Source: Actinomycetes bacterium | GTDB taxonomy: Bacteria; Actinomycetota; Acidimicrobiia; Acidimicrobiales; RAAP-2 | DNA length: 7,667 bases | Assembly (NCBI GenBank): GCA_021800645.1 | Contig: JAJYYT010000088.1 | Location: forward strand, 1-7,667 | Direction: 5' to 3' | Shown here: in pieces, positions 1-6,347 of the stretch | Position numbering within the stretch: the stretch's first letter is position 1 | How the letters are laid out: every line of letters begins with the position of its first letter | Program-made: the position numbers and the translations under genes | Notes under the pieces: model-generated | What the model was told of the DNA's origin: nothing | Database searches by the model: none | Seen by the model: only the letters and a program-made list of their open reading frames with translations

Positions 1-486
<486 letters not shown>

Positions 487-492
487 GCTCTG

Positions 493-499
493 CCTCCTC
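493..499 (-). promoter_or_regulatory. Ribosome binding site of gyrB
   Basis: GAGGAGG on the minus strand, 6 bases before the GTG at 486. It is close to a full match to the 16S anti-Shine-Dalgarno sequence and decides the GTG start over the downstream ATG at 462. Confidence 0.8.
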
Positions 500-601
500 G
501 CCGCGCCCGGCGGGCGCGCTCCTTCGACCCGGTCGTCCCGACGTCCGCGCCACTGCCACCTCGGGAGAAGAGGCCGCTTCCGTGCATCTCACGGACAGCT
601 C

Positions 602-607
602 ATTCTA
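602..607 (-). promoter_or_regulatory. Possible -10 element of a gyrB promoter
   Basis: On the minus strand the hexamer TAGAAT matches TATAAT at five of six positions and is one of the few AT-rich spots in this gap. No good -35 hexamer stands 16-18 bases upstream, so the call is weak. Transcription from here would give a leader of roughly 110 bases before the gyrB GTG. Confidence 0.3.
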
Positions 608-631
608 CCTGAGGCCCACCGACGGACTGCG

Positions 632-670
632 CTTCCCGAGGCTTCCGAGGCTTCCCGAGGCTGTCCGCGG
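632..670. repeat. Short tandem repeat, unit CTTCCCGAGG
   Basis: Units at 632-641 (CTTCCCGAGG), 642-650 (CTTCCGAGG, one C missing), 651-660 (CTTCCCGAGG), and a degenerate fourth at 661-670 (CTGTCCGCGG). They lie in the gyrB leader, just upstream of the candidate -10 element. The function is unknown; they may be a slippage product or a protein-binding array. Confidence 0.75.
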
Positions 671-769
671 CTGCTCTTGGCGGCCGGGTGGGCGGTGCCT
701 CCTCACGCAACGGTCGCCCCGCCCCGGGATCTCGCGCGCGCCGGCGACGCCCGCGGGGCCGAGCCGTCC

Positions 770-799
770 GTGCGTGTCACCCGAGTGCGTGTCACCCGA
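770..799. repeat. Perfect 15-base tandem duplication at the dciA stop
   Basis: GTGCGTGTCACCCGA occurs at 770-784 and again, directly adjoining, at 785-799. The second copy contains the dciA stop codon (TGA, 792-794 on the minus strand) and the first carries the same TGA in the same frame 15 bases downstream. It looks like a recent slippage or replication duplication. Confidence 0.85.
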
Positions 800-1202
800 A
801 GGGCCGGACCACCACGTCGAGCCGTTCGAGGCGCTCCCCGGTCCGCTCCGTCACACATGCGAGGATGCCCGGCGACAGGAGCCGCACCTGGGTGGCCCAC
901 GGCGGCCGGTCGACAGCGACGACCAGGACGCCCCCTTCCAGGCGGAGCGGCCTCGTGTGCCTGGCGACCGCCGGTCCGACCAGCTCCTCCCACCTCGAGA
1001 AGACCGTGCCCAGCGCTGCCGCGGCCACGGCGCGCCCGGGCGGCTGCGGCGGACCGCCCCCTTCGGCGGACCCGCCCGGTCCCGGGCCGCTCCCCCCCGG
1101 TGGTCGGGGCGCCAGGCCTGCGACGAGCTCGTCGAGGGACTCCTCCAACGGTCGCGGTCCCCGGTCCGTGCCGCCGCGCCGCCTGCGAGCGGGCCTGGTC
1201 AC
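792..1202 (-). CDS. dciA: DUF721/DciA-family protein, replicative-helicase-associated
   Basis: Predicted 136-residue DUF721 protein. The family includes DciA, which interacts with the replicative helicase DnaB in bacteria lacking DnaC-type loaders; the role here is inferred from family and position. Residues 1-20 are Arg-rich, 31-57 form a Gly/Pro-rich linker, and 60-136 are the conserved KH-like part with WEELVGPAVARHTRP (71-85) and VDRPPWATQVRLLSPG (97-112). The GTG start at 1202 overlaps the recF stop in the string GTGA, a sign of translational coupling. The same gene sits between recF and gyrB in mycobacteria, which supports the call. The stop codon lies in a 15-base tandem duplication, so a read-through product would meet a second in-frame stop five codons later. 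Confidence 0.88.
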   Translation of the reverse strand: MTRPARRRRGGTDRGPRPLEESLDELVAGLAPRPPGGSGPGPGGSAEGGGPPQPPGRAVAAAALGTVFSRWEELVGPAVARHTRPLRLEGGVLVVAVDRPPWATQVRLLSPGILACVTERTGERLERLDVVVRPFG

Positions 1203-2269
1203 GAGCGCCGTCCGAGGCTCCGCACGTCGAGCACCGCACCCACCTCGATGCCTTCGGGCAGGTCGGTCGCGGTGGTGAGCAGCGTCTGGCCCGGCGGGAG
1301 GTGGCGCGCCAGGGCTCGGCTCCGCTGCGGGTCGAGCTCGGAGAAGACGTCGTCGAGGAGGAGGAGCGGCGTGCTGCCCCGGCGCTGGGTCACCAGGCGG
1401 TGCAGTCCGAGCCGGAGGGCGAGGGCGAGGCTGCGTTGCTCACCCTGGGACGCGCGCGCTCGGGCGTCACGTCCGTCGATCCGCAAGATCACCTCGTCGC
1501 GGTGCGGGCCGACCGTGCATGCGGCTCGGCGAAGGTCGTCTTTGCGGCTCGCACCCAACGCGCCAGCGAGATCCCCCTGCCATCCCCGGACGTAGTCAAG
1601 CGTCACCGGCGCCGCACACGACGGCGCGGAGCTGAGCCCTGCGTAGGCCTCCTGCACCGGGGTGCTGGCATCCTCCACGAGCGCACGGCGTGCCGCGGAG
1701 ACGGCCTCGCCGCTCACCACCAGCCGTTCGTCCCAGACGTCGAGGGTCGACGCCACTTCCGTCGTCAGCTTCCCGCCGGCTTGGCGCAAGAGCGCGGTGC
1801 GCTGGCGCAGCACCTTGTCCAGCTGGTCGAGGTCCGCCGCCGCGCGGGGGTCGATCAGGCGCAGCGCGGCATCCACCAGGTCTCGCCGGCGCACGGGGGG
1901 TCCCTGCACGAGCGCCAGGTCGTCCGGCGAGAAGACCGTCACCGGGACGGCGTCGGCGAGCTCGCTGCGCCCGTGGACGGGCCGGTGGTTGACGAGGGTC
2001 CGCGTCCCGCCGCGGGCCTGCAGCTCGCTCTCCACGACGAGCGGGCGGGACTCTCGCTCGAGGTGCGCTCGCACGATCGCCCGCTCCCGTCCGACCCGGA
2101 CCATTGCATCGCGGGCGGACGTGCGGAACGACCGCTGCGAGCCCAGGTACGCGATGGCCTCGAGCAGCGTGGTCTTCCCCGTGCCGTTAGGCCCGGTCAG
2201 CACCGTCGAGGAGCCTGGCTCGAGCCCGAGACGGGCCTCGACGAAGAGCCGGACGTCGAAGAGCTCCAA
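1199..2269 (-). CDS. recF: DNA replication and repair protein RecF
   Basis: SMC/ABC-like ATPase that helps RecO and RecR load RecA at single-strand gaps. In the 356-residue product the Walker A motif is GPNGTGKT (26-33). The RecF family signature is FSPDDLALVQGPPVRRRDL (113-131), the ABC signature is SQGEQ (274-278), Walker B is LLLLDD (302-307), and the D-loop is SELDP (310-314). The TTG at 2269 is the first usual start codon in the frame, but it has no clear ribosome site. The frame is open further upstream, and residues just before the TTG (LRD-LEL) resemble the first strand of other RecF proteins. A CTG at 2332 overlapping the dnaN stop (CTGA) would add 21 residues. The true start is therefore uncertain. 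The 3' end overlaps dciA by 4 bases. dnaN ends 59 bases before the TTG, so the genes are likely one operon. Confidence 0.95.
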   Translation of the reverse strand: MELFDVRLFVEARLGLEPGSSTVLTGPNGTGKTTLLEAIAYLGSQRSFRTSARDAMVRVGRERAIVRAHLERESRPLVVESELQARGGTRTLVNHRPVHGRSELADAVPVTVFSPDDLALVQGPPVRRRDLVDAALRLIDPRAAADLDQLDKVLRQRTALLRQAGGKLTTEVASTLDVWDERLVVSGEAVSAARRALVEDASTPVQEAYAGLSSAPSCAAPVTLDYVRGWQGDLAGALGASRKDDLRRAACTVGPHRDEVILRIDGRDARARASQGEQRSLALALRLGLHRLVTQRRGSTPLLLLDDVFSELDPQRSRALARHLPPGQTLLTTATDLPEGIEVGAVLDVRSLGRRS

Positions 2270-2328
2270 GTCGCGGAGCTCGGTGCTGCTGCTCGACGGC
2301 GATCGCTCGCCGGACTCGGCCGCCGTCG

Positions 2329-3456
2329 TCAGGACACCCGCACCGGCATGAGCAGGTACCGGAAATCGTCTCTGCCCGCGGCCCGGACGGTCGCAGGCTT
2401 GCCTGGATCGTCCGTCTCGATGAACACCTCGTCGTCGAGCACGGCGTCGACCCCGTCGATCAGGTAGCCCGGGTTGAACGCGATCACCAGCTGCTCTCCG
2501 CTGAAGTCGCCGTCGACGGTCTCACTCGCGTCGCCGATCTCCTGGGAGACCACCGAGAGGTCCACCCCGTTCGGTCGCATCGCGAGCCGGACGGGCGTCG
2601 TGTTGTCCCTCACGAGGAGCCGTACACGACGCAGCGCGGCGAGGAGGGACTCCCTGCCGACATGGAGGCGGTTGGGGTAGTGCTCGGGGATCAGCTGACG
2701 GTAATCGGGGTAGGTCCCTTCGAGGAGCCGGGTCGAGATCCGTACGCGTCCGGTCTCGAACGTGATGTCCGAAGTCCCGGGCGCGATCCCCACTTCCGCG
2801 CCGGCCCCTTCGCCGTCGCCCGGCGCACCGCCTGCCGGCGCGAGCCTCAGAAGCTCTGCGAGCGCACGGGCGGGCACGAGCACGTCGCCCCCCTGGGGGA
2901 GGGTCGCGGTCCCGCGCAGGTCGCGCAGCGACAGCCGGTAGGAGTCGGTCGCCACCAGCCGCACTGTCTTCGCCTCGGTGGTCATGAGCACACCGGTGAG
3001 CAGCGGCCGCGCGTCGTCGTTGGACGCGGCTCTCACGACCTGGCGCAACGCCTCCACCAGTACCCCCCGTGGCAGCGTCACCGTCGGCGTAGCCGGACGG
3101 GGAAGCATCGGGAACTCGACCGGCGGGTAGGAGCGGAGCCCGAAGTGCGCCCGCGCAGAAGAGATCTCCACCTTGTCGTCATCGGTGTCCACCGTGACCG
3201 CCCCGGCCTCGAGCGCCCGCACGACGTCTGCGGTGAGCCGCGAAGGGACCACGCACACGCCGTCCTCGATGCCGATGACCTCGTGGTCGACCCGGATCGT
3301 CAGGTCGAGATCCGTGCCGGTCACCTCCAGGAGGTTGCCCTCCGTGCGCAGCATGAGCCCGGAGAGCACCGCGGACGAGCTCGCTCTTCCCCCCACCGCC
3401 CGTCCTGCTGCGACGAGCACGTCAGCGAGAGAGTCCCGTTCGGACCGGAATTTCAC
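2329..3456 (-). CDS. dnaN: DNA polymerase III beta subunit (sliding clamp)
   Basis: Ring-shaped clamp that tethers the replicative polymerase and many repair enzymes to DNA. The 375-residue length is normal, with three clamp domains at about 1-120, 128-250 and 255-375. Recognisable features: the opening MKFRSERDSL, LVATDSYRLS (168-177) lining the partner-binding pocket, LEGTYPDYRQLIP (245-257), FNPGYL (327-332), and the C-terminal YLLMPVR (367-373), which completes the pocket. A Gly-rich insert (209-222) sits in domain 2. The frame stays open upstream to an ATG at 3675, but the family start is the GTG at 3456, with AAAGGA 7 bases before it. The added upstream residues would have no family match and would cover the DnaA boxes. 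It lies downstream of dnaA and upstream of recF on the same strand. Confidence 0.97.
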   Translation of the reverse strand: MKFRSERDSLADVLVAAGRAVGGRASSSAVLSGLMLRTEGNLLEVTGTDLDLTIRVDHEVIGIEDGVCVVPSRLTADVVRALEAGAVTVDTDDDKVEISSARAHFGLRSYPPVEFPMLPRPATPTVTLPRGVLVEALRQVVRAASNDDARPLLTGVLMTTEAKTVRLVATDSYRLSLRDLRGTATLPQGGDVLVPARALAELLRLAPAGGAPGDGEGAGAEVGIAPGTSDITFETGRVRISTRLLEGTYPDYRQLIPEHYPNRLHVGRESLLAALRRVRLLVRDNTTPVRLAMRPNGVDLSVVSQEIGDASETVDGDFSGEQLVIAFNPGYLIDGVDAVLDDEVFIETDDPGKPATVRAAGRDDFRYLLMPVRVS

Positions 3457-3463
3457 CGCATCA

Positions 3464-3469
3464 TCCTTT
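3464..3469 (-). promoter_or_regulatory. Ribosome binding site of dnaN
   Basis: AAAGGA on the minus strand, 7 bases before the GTG at 3456. It decides that GTG as the dnaN start over the upstream ATG at 3675. Confidence 0.7.
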
Positions 3470-3485
3470 CCCGCGTCTTTGGAAG

Positions 3486-3501
3486 TGGAGAGATCACTCC
3501 A
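3486..3501. repeat. Near-palindrome with a GATC centre
   Basis: TGGAG-A-GATC-A-CTCCA: 5-base arms around a GATC core, with one A/A mismatch pair. It lies 29 bases upstream of the dnaN start codon inside the candidate origin. It could be an operator or simply chance. Confidence 0.4.
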
Positions 3502-3626
3502 GGGGTAATAGTGCTGGGGATTGTGGACACGCGGGCGCCGTGCCTGGTCAGGCGAGTGCGGTCGTCCACCGCGCGGACCTGGCGCGGTGGAGCGCAATGG
3601 TCGCAGACGGGCTCGGGCGTGCGCGT

Positions 3627-3655
3627 CTGTGGACGAGGGGACCGGTCGTCCACAG
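3627..3655. promoter_or_regulatory. Inverted pair of DnaA boxes in the candidate origin
   Basis: CTGTGGACGA and TCGTCCACAG are perfect 10-base inverted arms separated by 9 bases. Each contains a TCGTCCACA box (8 of 9 to the actinobacterial consensus), one on each strand. The pair starts 40 bases downstream of the dnaA stop. A stem could form in RNA, but no T-run follows, so DnaA binding is the better reading than a terminator. Confidence 0.7.
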
Positions 3656-3694
3656 GATGTGCGGTCATCGTGCACAGGGAGGGGCAGGCGGAGC

Positions 3695-5194
3695 TCACGC
3701 GCCGTTCCTGATCTTGACCGTGAGATCCGTCACCTGCTCGTAGAGCTGGCGCCGTTCCTTCATGTGAGTCGTGATCTTGTCGACTGCATGGATGACGGTG
3801 GTGTGGTCGCGTCCGCCGAACACGCGCGCGATCGCAGGGTAGCTGTAGTCGGTCAGGTTGCGAACGAGGTACATCGCGACCTGGCGAGCGGTGACGAGCG
3901 GCCGCGTACGGCTCGGGCCACACAGTGCGTCGATCGTGAAGCCGTAGCTCGCGGCGGTCGCTTCCAGGATCATCTGGGGCGTGATCTGACGCGGCTCCAC
4001 GCTCGAGACGATGTCCTCGAGCACGTGCTCTGCGAGATCGAGCGAGATCGCCTCCCGGCTCAAGCTCGCGAACGCCGTGACCCTGATGAGCGCGCCCTCG
4101 AGCTCGCGGATGTTGTTCTTCACGTGCGTGGCGATGAACTCGAGGACGTCGTCGGGGATGTCGTCGTGGTCGGCCTCGGCCTTCTTGCGCAGGATCGCCA
4201 GCCGGGTCTCGAGGTCCGGCGGGTCGACCTCCGTGATCAAGCCGGACATGAAGCGGCTGCGGAGCCGGTCTTCGAGCGTCTCGATGGACCTGGGCGGGCG
4301 GTCCGAGGTGAGCACGATCTGCTTCCCCGCGCCGTGGAGATCGTTGTAGGTGTGGAAGAACTCCTCCTGGAGGCCCTCTTTGTTCTCCATGAACTGGACG
4401 TCGTCGATGAGGAGCACGTCGCACTCGCGGTAGCGGCGCTTGAACGCGATCGTCTCCGCCTTGCGCAACGAGTCGACGAAATCGTTCATGAAGGTCTCGG
4501 TCGTGACGTAGAGCACGGTGCGCACCGGGAAGTTCTCCTGCACATAGTTGCCGATCGCATGCAATAGATGCGTCTTGCCGAGCCCGGAGTCCCCGTAGAT
4601 GAACAGGGGGTTGTAGGAGCGGCCCGGCGTTTCGGCCACCGCCTGCGCGGCGGCATGCGCGAGCCGATTGGAGGAGGCGGCGACGAAGCTCTCGAAGGTG
4701 TACTGCCGGTCGAGCGTTACGGCTGCCCCCACCCGGGGCTCGGCGACCCGCTGGGCTCCGTGGGTGCGCGGGCCGGTCTGCGGGCCCGGACCCGGGCCAG
4801 GGGTCGGCTGCAGGCCGGTCTGCGGGCGCGGCCCGGGGGACACCGGGGTCGTCGAGTACGACGGTCCGTAGGGTGCGGACTCTCCAAGAGGGACGGCCCG
4901 GGCCGTCCCGTGGGCTTCGAGGAGCGCGGTCGGCGCCGAGCCGGCGCTGTCGGCCACCTCGAGACGCACGCGGACCGCATGGCCGGCGGCCGAGGAGACG
5001 GCCTGGGTGAGCAGCGGGAGGAAGCGGCCCTCGACGCGTTCGCGGACCACCGAATTCGGGACGGCGAGCACCATCGTCCCCCCGTCGTAGGAGACGGGCT
5101 CGATGTTGGAGAGCCACATCTGCCAGGTCGTGTCCGACACCTGCTCACGAAGTGGCGCGGCACACCTGGTCCACAGGCCTCTCGTCTCTTCCAC
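3695..5194 (-). CDS. dnaA: Chromosomal replication initiator protein DnaA
   Basis: AAA+ ATPase that binds DnaA boxes, opens oriC and recruits the helicase. In the 499-residue form, domain I is about 1-85 (LWTRC..., [11 protein letters not shown]), and a Pro/Gly-rich linker spans about 100-160. The AAA+ domain has Walker A GDSGLGKT (201-208), Walker B LLIDD (261-265), sensor 1 LTSD (295-298) and the arginine-finger region RLRSRF (310-315). The DNA-binding domain is about 422-499 with the signature around [11 protein letters not shown] (460-470). I place the start at GTG 5194 because GGAGG stands 5 bases upstream and the protein then begins six residues before the conserved LW. GTG codons at 5230 and 5242 are in frame but have weaker or no ribosome sites and lie within DnaA boxes. 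The linker is encoded partly by a 15-base direct repeat. dnaN follows on the same strand. Confidence 0.97.
   Translation of the reverse strand: MEETRGLWTRCAAPLREQVSDTTWQMWLSNIEPVSYDGGTMVLAVPNSVVRERVEGRFLPLLTQAVSSAAGHAVRVRLEVADSAGSAPTALLEAHGTARAVPLGESAPYGPSYSTTPVSPGPRPQTGLQPTPGPGPGPQTGPRTHGAQRVAEPRVGAAVTLDRQYTFESFVAASSNRLAHAAAQAVAETPGRSYNPLFIYGDSGLGKTHLLHAIGNYVQENFPVRTVLYVTTETFMNDFVDSLRKAETIAFKRRYRECDVLLIDDVQFMENKEGLQEEFFHTYNDLHGAGKQIVLTSDRPPRSIETLEDRLRSRFMSGLITEVDPPDLETRLAILRKKAEADHDDIPDDVLEFIATHVKNNIRELEGALIRVTAFASLSREAISLDLAEHVLEDIVSSVEPRQITPQMILEATAASYGFTIDALCGPSRTRPLVTARQVAMYLVRNLTDYSYPAIARVFGGRDHTTVIHAVDKITTHMKERRQLYEQVTDLTVKIRNGA
4771..4827. repeat. 15-base direct repeat in the DnaA linker
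   Basis: GGCCGGTCTGCGGGC occurs exactly at 4771-4785 and 4813-4827. It encodes a repeated PQTG motif in the disordered domain II of DnaA, which is known to vary in length and sequence between species. Confidence 0.8.
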
Positions 5195-5255
5195 CTGCTC
5201 CTCCGCGCACCCGAGGCGGTCGTCGTCCACAGCGTGCTCCACAGGTTGTGGACCT
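5167..5255. promoter_or_regulatory. DnaA-box cluster at the dnaA 5' end
   Basis: Four DnaA-box-like 9-mers: TGGTCCACA (5167-5175), TCGTCCACA (5223-5231) and TGCTCCACA (5235-5243) on plus, and AGGTCCACA (5247-5255) on minus. The last two form a perfect inverted repeat TCCACA-GGT-TGTGGA (5238-5252). The first lies inside the dnaA coding region, the rest just upstream of its start. Boxes at dnaA promoters commonly serve DnaA autoregulation. They could also be a second half of the origin. I could not identify a confident -10/-35 pair for dnaA. Confidence 0.65.
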
Positions 5256-5472
5256 AGCGAGCGCCGTGGTCGGTCGAACGTACACCGTCGAAGCGACTCG
5301 GACTAGTGGCAACCTGGCTCAGCGTGGCCCGCGGGGGCCGACTAGTGTGACCGGGCACTGTCGCGTACGATCGCGCGGCGACCTCGCGGCCCACGACAGG
5401 CCCCGCGGTGGTCCGTGCGCCGGTGCCGGCCCGCTGGGACGTGCCCCGAGCAACGCGGAAAGGTTTACGGAC
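5195..5472. other. Divergent control region between dnaA and rpmH
   Basis: A 278-base gene-free region from which dnaA (left) and rpmH (right) are read in opposite directions. It holds most of the second DnaA-box cluster and two copies of GACTAGTG (5301-5308, 5340-5347) spaced 39 bases apart. TTGCCA on the minus strand near 5308-5313 resembles a -35, but no matching -10 stands at normal spacing. Promoters for both operons are expected here, but the sequence alone does not fix them. Confidence 0.55.
5200..5204 (-). promoter_or_regulatory. Ribosome binding site of dnaA
   Basis: GGAGG on the minus strand with a 5-base spacer to the GTG at 5194. It is the strongest ribosome site near the dnaA 5' end and is the main reason for that start choice. 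Confidence 0.7.
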
Positions 5473-5607
5473 GTGAAGCGAACCTACCAACCCAACACGC
5501 GCAAGCGAGCGAAGCGGCACGGGTTCCGCCATCGCATGTCGACGCGTGCCGGCCGGGCGATCCTGAAGGCGAGGCGGCTCAAGGGGCGTCATCGGCTGAC
5601 GGTGTGA
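5473..5607 (+). CDS. rpmH: 50S ribosomal protein L34
   Basis: A 44-residue, highly basic large-subunit ribosomal protein of normal family length. The opening [20 protein letters not shown] and the stretch [20 protein letters not shown] are the L34 signature. The start is GTG; GGAAAGG (5457-5463) lies 9 bases upstream. It is the first gene of the plus-strand group and is divergent from dnaA, the standard arrangement at bacterial origins. rnpA follows after 37 bases. Confidence 0.97.
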   Translation: MKRTYQPNTRKRAKRHGFRHRMSTRAGRAILKARRLKGRHRLTV

Positions 5608-5644
5608 GCCGGCGTCCGCTTCGCTGCCCGCGCCCGACAAGACG

Positions 5645-6013
5645 ATGGCACCCATAGTGGGAAGGATCCGCAGGCAGGCGACGTTCCGTGCCCTGGCTCG
5701 CCCCGATGGCCGGGCGCAGCGCGGGCCGGTGAGCGTGGTGTTCAGCCGCTCGGACGAGAACACGCACCTGCCCCTGGCCGCCTACGCCGTTGGACGGCGT
5801 CACGGCGGTGCAGTCGCACGCAACCGGCTGCGGCGCCGCCTCCGAGAGGCGGTACGGACTGCCGCCCCTACGCTCGAGCCGGGCGCCTACCTGGTCCGCG
5901 CGAGGCCGGATGCAGCGCGGATGGGATTCGGCGAACTGTGCGACGCCGTCGGCGCTGCAGCCCGGGCTGCAGCGGGATGCGCCACGGGTGAGAGAGGACA
6001 GGGGCCGAGGTGA
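5645..6013 (+). CDS. rnpA: Ribonuclease P protein component
   Basis: Small basic protein that binds the RNase P RNA and helps it cleave the 5' leader of precursor tRNAs. The 122-residue product has the family fold in order: RIRRQATFRALARP (7-20), the strand AYAVGRRHGGAVARN (46-60), and the RNR helix ARNRLRRRLREAVR (58-71), followed by YLVRARP (82-88). The Ala/Gly-rich tail after about residue 105 is not conserved. The ATG at 5645 has no obvious ribosome site, so translation may depend on coupling with rpmH. An in-frame GTG at 5657 is a possible alternative start. The stop overlaps the yidD start by 4 bases. It is the only gene here with an ATG start. Confidence 0.95.
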   Translation: MAPIVGRIRRQATFRALARPDGRAQRGPVSVVFSRSDENTHLPLAAYAVGRRHGGAVARNRLRRRLREAVRTAAPTLEPGAYLVRARPDAARMGFGELCDAVGAAARAAAGCATGERGQGPR

Positions 6014-6345
6014 CCTTGCGGCACGCCGGAGAACGCAGGCTCGGCGCCGACGAGGATGTGCCCGCGGTGTCCGCGTCGAAGACCGAGGGCACGCACCGTG
6101 GTGCCGGCCGGCGGGCGGCGCTGGGGATGCTGCGCGTCTACCAGGCCGCCAGGGCGGGCCACGTGTCGCCGTGCCGCTTCTATCCGAGCTGCTCGGCCTA
6201 CGCGGTCGAGGCAGTGGAGCGCCACGGCGCTTGGCGCGGGCTGTGGCTCGCCGCCCGCCGGGTCGCCCGCTGCCACCCGTTGGGCGGCCACGGGGTGGAC
6301 CTCGTCCCGCTCGAGGTCCGCCGGCGCAAGCGGAGGGAGGACTGA
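6010..6345 (+). CDS. yidD: Membrane protein insertion efficiency factor YidD
   Basis: Small membrane-associated protein thought to assist YidC-dependent insertion. The family core is clear: LRVYQAARAGHVSPCRFYPS (41-60) continuing through CSAYAVEAVERHG, then WLAARRVARCHPLGGHGVDLVP (79-100), with the three family cysteines at 55, 61 and 88. At 111 residues it is longer than the usual 70-90. About 37 residues before the core are polar and have no counterpart I recognise. In-frame GTG codons at 6058 and 6067 and an ATG at 6127 could give a shorter form. I keep the GTG at 6010 because it overlaps the rnpA stop (GTGA) and follows a purine-rich stretch. yidC starts 2 bases after the stop. Confidence 0.92.
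   Translation: MTLRHAGERRLGADEDVPAVSASKTEGTHRGAGRRAALGMLRVYQAARAGHVSPCRFYPSCSAYAVEAVERHGAWRGLWLAARRVARCHPLGGHGVDLVPLEVRRRKRRED
6332..6340 (+). promoter_or_regulatory. Ribosome binding site of yidC
   Basis: GGAGGGAGG, 7 bases before the yidC GTG and inside the last codons of yidD. It supports the GTG at 6348 over longer upstream readings of the same frame. Confidence 0.75.
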
Positions 6346-6347
6346 CC

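Larger units (their letters stand above)
487..791. other. Gene-free leader between dciA and gyrB
   Basis: These 305 bases have no convincing gene on either strand; the open frames across it are by-products of high GC. It holds a 15-base tandem duplication at the dciA stop, a cluster of about 10-base tandem repeats (632-670), and a possible gyrB -10 element (602-607). A GC-rich imperfect stem could form on the minus strand around 722-758 (GCCCC...GGGGC), but no T-run follows, so I do not call a terminator. The gap is long compared with the tight dciA-recF junction, which suggests separate control of gyrB. Confidence 0.6.
3457..3694. other. oriC: Candidate replication origin (oriC) between dnaA and dnaN
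   Basis: A 238-base non-coding gap in the place where actinobacterial origins lie. It contains DnaA-box-like 9-mers compared with TTGTCCACA. Three match 8 of 9: 3522-3530 (minus), 3628-3636 (minus) and 3646-3654 (plus). Two weaker ones match 7 of 9: 3562-3570 and 3668-3676 (both plus). The dnaN-proximal part, about 3451-3523, is roughly half A+T, visibly richer than its surroundings, and could be the unwinding region. The box number is small compared with Streptomyces origins, so the origin may be compact or may also use the boxes upstream of dnaA. Function is inferred from position and motifs. Confidence 0.7.

Noticed and set aside
3495..3530. dnaN promoter with TATTAC as -10 on the minus strand
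   Set aside because: The -10 matches only four of six positions and no -35 is found at normal spacing.
3627..3655. Intrinsic terminator for dnaA
   Set aside because: The stem is good but no T-run follows on the minus strand, and the arms are DnaA boxes, which explains the symmetry better.
2662..3711. 349-residue plus-strand open frame antisense to dnaN and crossing the origin gap
   Set aside because: No family features; the opposite strand encodes an unmistakable DnaN.
3453..5117. 554-residue minus-strand open frame over dnaA and the oriC gap
   Set aside because: It is a shifted frame of dnaA with Arg-rich, non-conserved content, while the true dnaA frame has all family motifs.
5254..5763. 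169-residue minus-strand open frame across the dnaA-rpmH gap and rpmH
   Set aside because: It is antisense to rpmH and rnpA and has no conserved features.
5790..6347. 186-residue upstream extension of the yidC frame beginning inside rnpA
   Set aside because: It overlaps rnpA and yidD, both well supported, and yidC has its own strong ribosome site and GTG at 6348.
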